64,000 nt of DNA from Diatrype stigma (taxonomy: Eukaryota; Ascomycota; Sordariomycetes; Xylariales; Diatrypaceae), in the NCBI GenBank assembly GCA_022225965.2, contig JAKJXP020000046.1, forward strand, positions 186,001 to 250,000, written 5' to 3'. The notes under the pieces are model-generated. The model was not told where the DNA came from, searched no databases, and worked only from the letters and a program-made list of their open reading frames with translations. Position numbers and translations under genes: made by a program. Shown here piece after piece: positions 60,801 through 64,000 of this stretch. The stretch's first letter is position 1. Each line of letters begins with the position of its first letter.

Positions 60801-63800
60801 CTCTAGAGCAGTCGATATGAGAATGCTTGTGATGTGGCACGCGTCACTCTGGAAATCGCGGATGATCACGTCGTTCCCGGAGAATCCGTTGGCTCGCAAG
60901 AGCTTGTCCCACACCTCCTCGGACACGGCCGGAGAGTGCGGTCGCCACTCCTCGCGAGCGACCCAGAAGCCCGGCACTAAACCGGCCATGAAGTTCGTGC
61001 GGGTGTCCTCCGGGCTCACGATCTCGAGCAGCACCAGACGGCCGCCCGGCTTCAACGCCTTGCGCACGTTGCGGATGTTCGGCTCCAGGTACGGGGTAGC
61101 GTGCAAGACACTGGCGGCAATCACCAGGTCGTAGGAAGCCGGCTCGAAACCCTGGCTCTTGATGTCCTGGTCCAGGTCCAGCGTCTTGAACTTCATGCGG
61201 CCCTGCAGCTGGGGCCAGCGACCGCTGGCCCGCTCGAAGAACATGGGCGATATGTCGGTGTAGCTGTACTCGGCGAAGCTGGGCGCCCCGGTCCGCGCCT
61301 CGCGCTCCTGCAGCTTCTTCAGCACGTGGCCCGTCATGCCGCCCGTTCCCGCGCCGACCTCGAGCACGCGCATCGCCGGGTTCTCGTGCGAGGCGAGGTT
61401 CAGCAGCGTGTCGAGCCGGCTGTCGGCACAGAGTTGCTCGAACAGGTCCGCGTAGAAGATGTTGGCGAGCTCGCCGGCGTAGACGACTGAGAGCGGGTCG
61501 AGGTCGCCCGCCATGATCTCCGGTAGCTTACGAGCACAGGCCGTGTACAACTTCCAGGAGGGGAGGGCGGCTTCGACCTGCGACAGCCGGCTGTCGACGT
61601 CGGCAAGGCTCATGTTTTCGCCCTCCTGTAGTTGCTCGGGGGACAGCTTGGCGACCTGATACTCCATCCATTCCAAGTGGCGGCGCTGGTTGTCTGGTAC
61701 CTTGGCACGGTCTAAATGCTTCAACGTGCGGGCTGCAACAAGATCAAAGACAAGACACATATTTGCTTGGTCCTTGACGATGGTGGTCTCGTCCTTGGGG
61801 GAGTAGCCTGCATGGCATAGGTCTGACAACTGCTTAGGCGCAAGTAGACTGAGCTGAGGCTTCCATTCGACACCATACAGCAGTTTTCTTTCCGAGTCTT
61901 TGGTAACCGACACAGCTGCCGTCATGGCCTTCCCGATAGAGCACAGAACGGTGCCATCATCGGCCAAAGCAGCAAGAGTTCCCTGCTCGCCGTAGCCCGC
62001 GGCTCGCGCGCCACGCAGGGCCGACGTCGAAGTCGCCCACCATCGGAGCGAATTCGTTTCCGGCTGCTGCCATCCCGCGGCCGCGAACCAAGCGTCCTCA
62101 AGACGTATAGGAACGTTAGCAGCCGGCTGCTGTCCCGCGCTGACCCGCAGCATCATGAAGGCTGTGTCTACCACGATGGGATGCACCAGGCTCTTGGTCT
62201 GATACCTCGCCTTGGACACGTCGACGCGGCCCACCGCGCTCGCCTGGCCATCATAGTGCACATCTTGGGCTACCTGGAACCAGTCTCCGAACTGGAGACC
62301 GTGTTTGTGGCTTTCGCGGTACAGGACGACCGAATCGATGGGTTGTAAGCATGAGGCGGTCGCCTGCTCATGCCGACTCCGGATTCCTTCTTCTACCAGA
62401 TGTCTCTCATTTCTCTCGTCGGCTTGACCTTGGTATTCGACCTGGATTGTTGCACGGAAACATTCGCTCCAGCGCGCGTCCGTATAGGAGAAGATGGTCG
62501 CGTCGAACCAAGTGGGATCCTCTTTCTCAGACTGCGGTCTCTTCTGCGGACGTAGGTGTATTTCCACCTCCGTTCTTTCGTCCCATGTGTCCTTAACAAT
62601 AATAGGGCTTACAAACTCGGCCTTCTTAAAGAGGAAGCCCACCACCGTGCGGTTGCCAGGCACCATCTGCTGTACGGCCTCGATGGCCATCACGAGCATT
62701 CCTGCACCCGGGAAGAGAGCGGTGCCGCTAATCTGTACAGCAGGAAACTCAGTCAGCACTCAGGGGTCATATTAGTTTTCTGTGGAAGCGGACATACCCT
62801 GTGGTCCCCAATCCATGGATCCGTTTCGAGACTCAAGAATCTCCTCCACCGAGGCTCTAGCGGATTCCAATCAGACGAGCGCACCCCAAGCGTTTCCCCT
62901 TTAATGTCACCACGCAGCCTAAAATCCCGGCACATGCGTGACTCCGCCCAGTACTTCTGCGAGTGGTTGAACGGATACTTCGGGCAGTCAACGAGAAAAG
63001 GCGGAGGACAGCTGCTGTCTGCTTTCTGCTGGTTGACCGCAGTAACGGAAATGGCATGTCCCAAGCAGAACAGTTGTCCTGCGAGATCCAAAATCGCCTG
63101 GACGGGCGGCTGGGCCCTGTGCAAGGTGCTCGTATACCGAATATTTTTACGGCTGGCAGCAAGTTGGTTTAGCGAGTCCTGCACCGGTCGCTTTAGTGCT
63201 GGGTGCGGCCCGACTTCGATCAAGTCCGTGAGCGGTGATACTTCCTGCGCTAAGAACTGCAGAGCGTCGGAGAACCGGACCGGAGACACCATGTTATCGA
63301 CCCAGTATTGCGCCGTGGCTAATGTGCTCTGATGACGGATAGCCTTGCCTGAAACTGACGAGATCATGGGGATCTGGAGTGCGGTCTTGATGTCTTGGCC
63401 ATTTGCGCCATCGAGAACCCCCATGAGCGAGCGGTATTCATCGGCGATGGCTAGCATAGATGCGGAGTGATATCCTACCCCGGTCTTGAGCTTCTGCGCA
63501 AAGATACCGTCTTTATCGGCTTGCGCCTTAACCACGTCGATGGCCGATTCCAGTCCCGAAAGCGTACAGTTGAGTGGACTGTTAATACAAGCAACACCGA
63601 CAGAGTTGCCGATATTCGCTTCCTTGATATCGCTCAGGTATTCAGCGACTTTGTCCTCGGCCAGGTTGATCGACATCATAGCACCCGGAGAGGAGGCATT
63701 TGCATCCTTAAGCTTTCCAGCGAGCTGCCCTCTGTAATACGACACCTTACATGCTGACTGAAGGGTTAATGCACCAATTGCATAGCTACGGCATCAAAGG

Positions 63801-64000
63801 GGGTTAGTGTATGCTCTATCTTCCTGAAGGCAGCTAATCTAGAGGTCTGTTTCAGGGGTTCCACTTACGCAGCAGCAATCTCGCCCGACGAGTGACCGAC
63901 GACGGCTTTCGGGGCTATGCCGAAGCTCTTTAACAGCTCTACTAAGCCAATTTGCACGGCGGTTGATAAAGGCTGGCTGTACTGGGGTTTGTTGATATTT
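57835..64000 (-). CDS. Highly reducing iterative type I polyketide synthase, 3' part (AT-DH-cMT-ER-KR-ACP)
   Basis: Exons: beyond the right edge to 63869, 63785-62798, 62732-59178, 59114-58660 and 58567-57835; all introns are GT-AG (83, 65, 63, 92 nt) and frame is continuous. [19 protein letters not shown] with the active serine. DH: splicing at 62797/62733 creates [10 protein letters not shown], the HxxxGxxxxP motif; HPIVVDTAF carries the DH aspartate. c[44 protein letters not shown] and [39 protein letters not shown] and [35 protein letters not shown] with the phosphopantetheine serine. No thioesterase follows; the stop is at 57835. KS and the start of AT lie outside the window. It should build a methylated, reduced polyketide; the product cannot be predicted. 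Confidence 0.95.

Noticed and set aside
62733..62759. Treating 62759 as the start of a separate DH-to-ER protein
   Set aside because: It lies within a GT-AG intron (62797-62733); the spliced reading makes the DH HxxxGxxxxP motif and keeps frame with the AT exon.

Overview
The window comes from a filamentous ascomycete (Pezizomycotina, probably Sordariomycetes). The evidence is short GT-AG introns of about 60-220 nt, fungal single-copy genes (tma20, mL40, rho2, nst1), a highly reducing iterative polyketide synthase, and transposon relics full of TAA/TAG codons and poor in CpA while keeping CpG, which is the pattern left by repeat-induced point mutation (RIP). I see no tRNA, rRNA, CRISPR array or bacterial operon.

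Layout. 1-1960 is the 3' end of a RIP-degraded hAT transposon. About 1961-15100 is a gene graveyard: degenerate coding scraps (BTB, C2H2 zinc finger, gag-like and others), imperfect palindromes and pyrimidine-rich tracts. 15144-17063 holds two good genes, tma20 and an I78-family inhibitor. 17.1-31.1 kb is again degenerate, with several foldback sequences and one clean non-autonomous hAT insertion (28337-28966) that splits a small ORF and has an exact 8-bp target duplication. 31119-35948 has a decayed AAA ATPase facing a STAND/NLR-like gene that is cut by a 1928-bp Fot1/pogo-type element.

37240-52574 is the healthy gene-bearing block: mitochondrial ribosomal protein mL40, Rho2 GTPase (five exons, one only 6 nt long), Nst1, a macro-domain protein and a CVNH-LysM lectin with a glycine-zipper N terminus. 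52.6-57.8 kb is gene-poor. 57835-64000 is the 3' part of a reducing PKS (AT-DH-cMT-ER-KR-ACP, minus strand) whose KS lies beyond the right edge, so a biosynthetic cluster probably continues there.

The housekeeping genes are not functionally linked. The coherent stories are transposon/RIP erosion of accessory genes on the left and the edge of a secondary-metabolite locus on the right. Exon borders were placed by reading splice motifs and checking frame; all multi-exon models given as CDS sum to whole codons.
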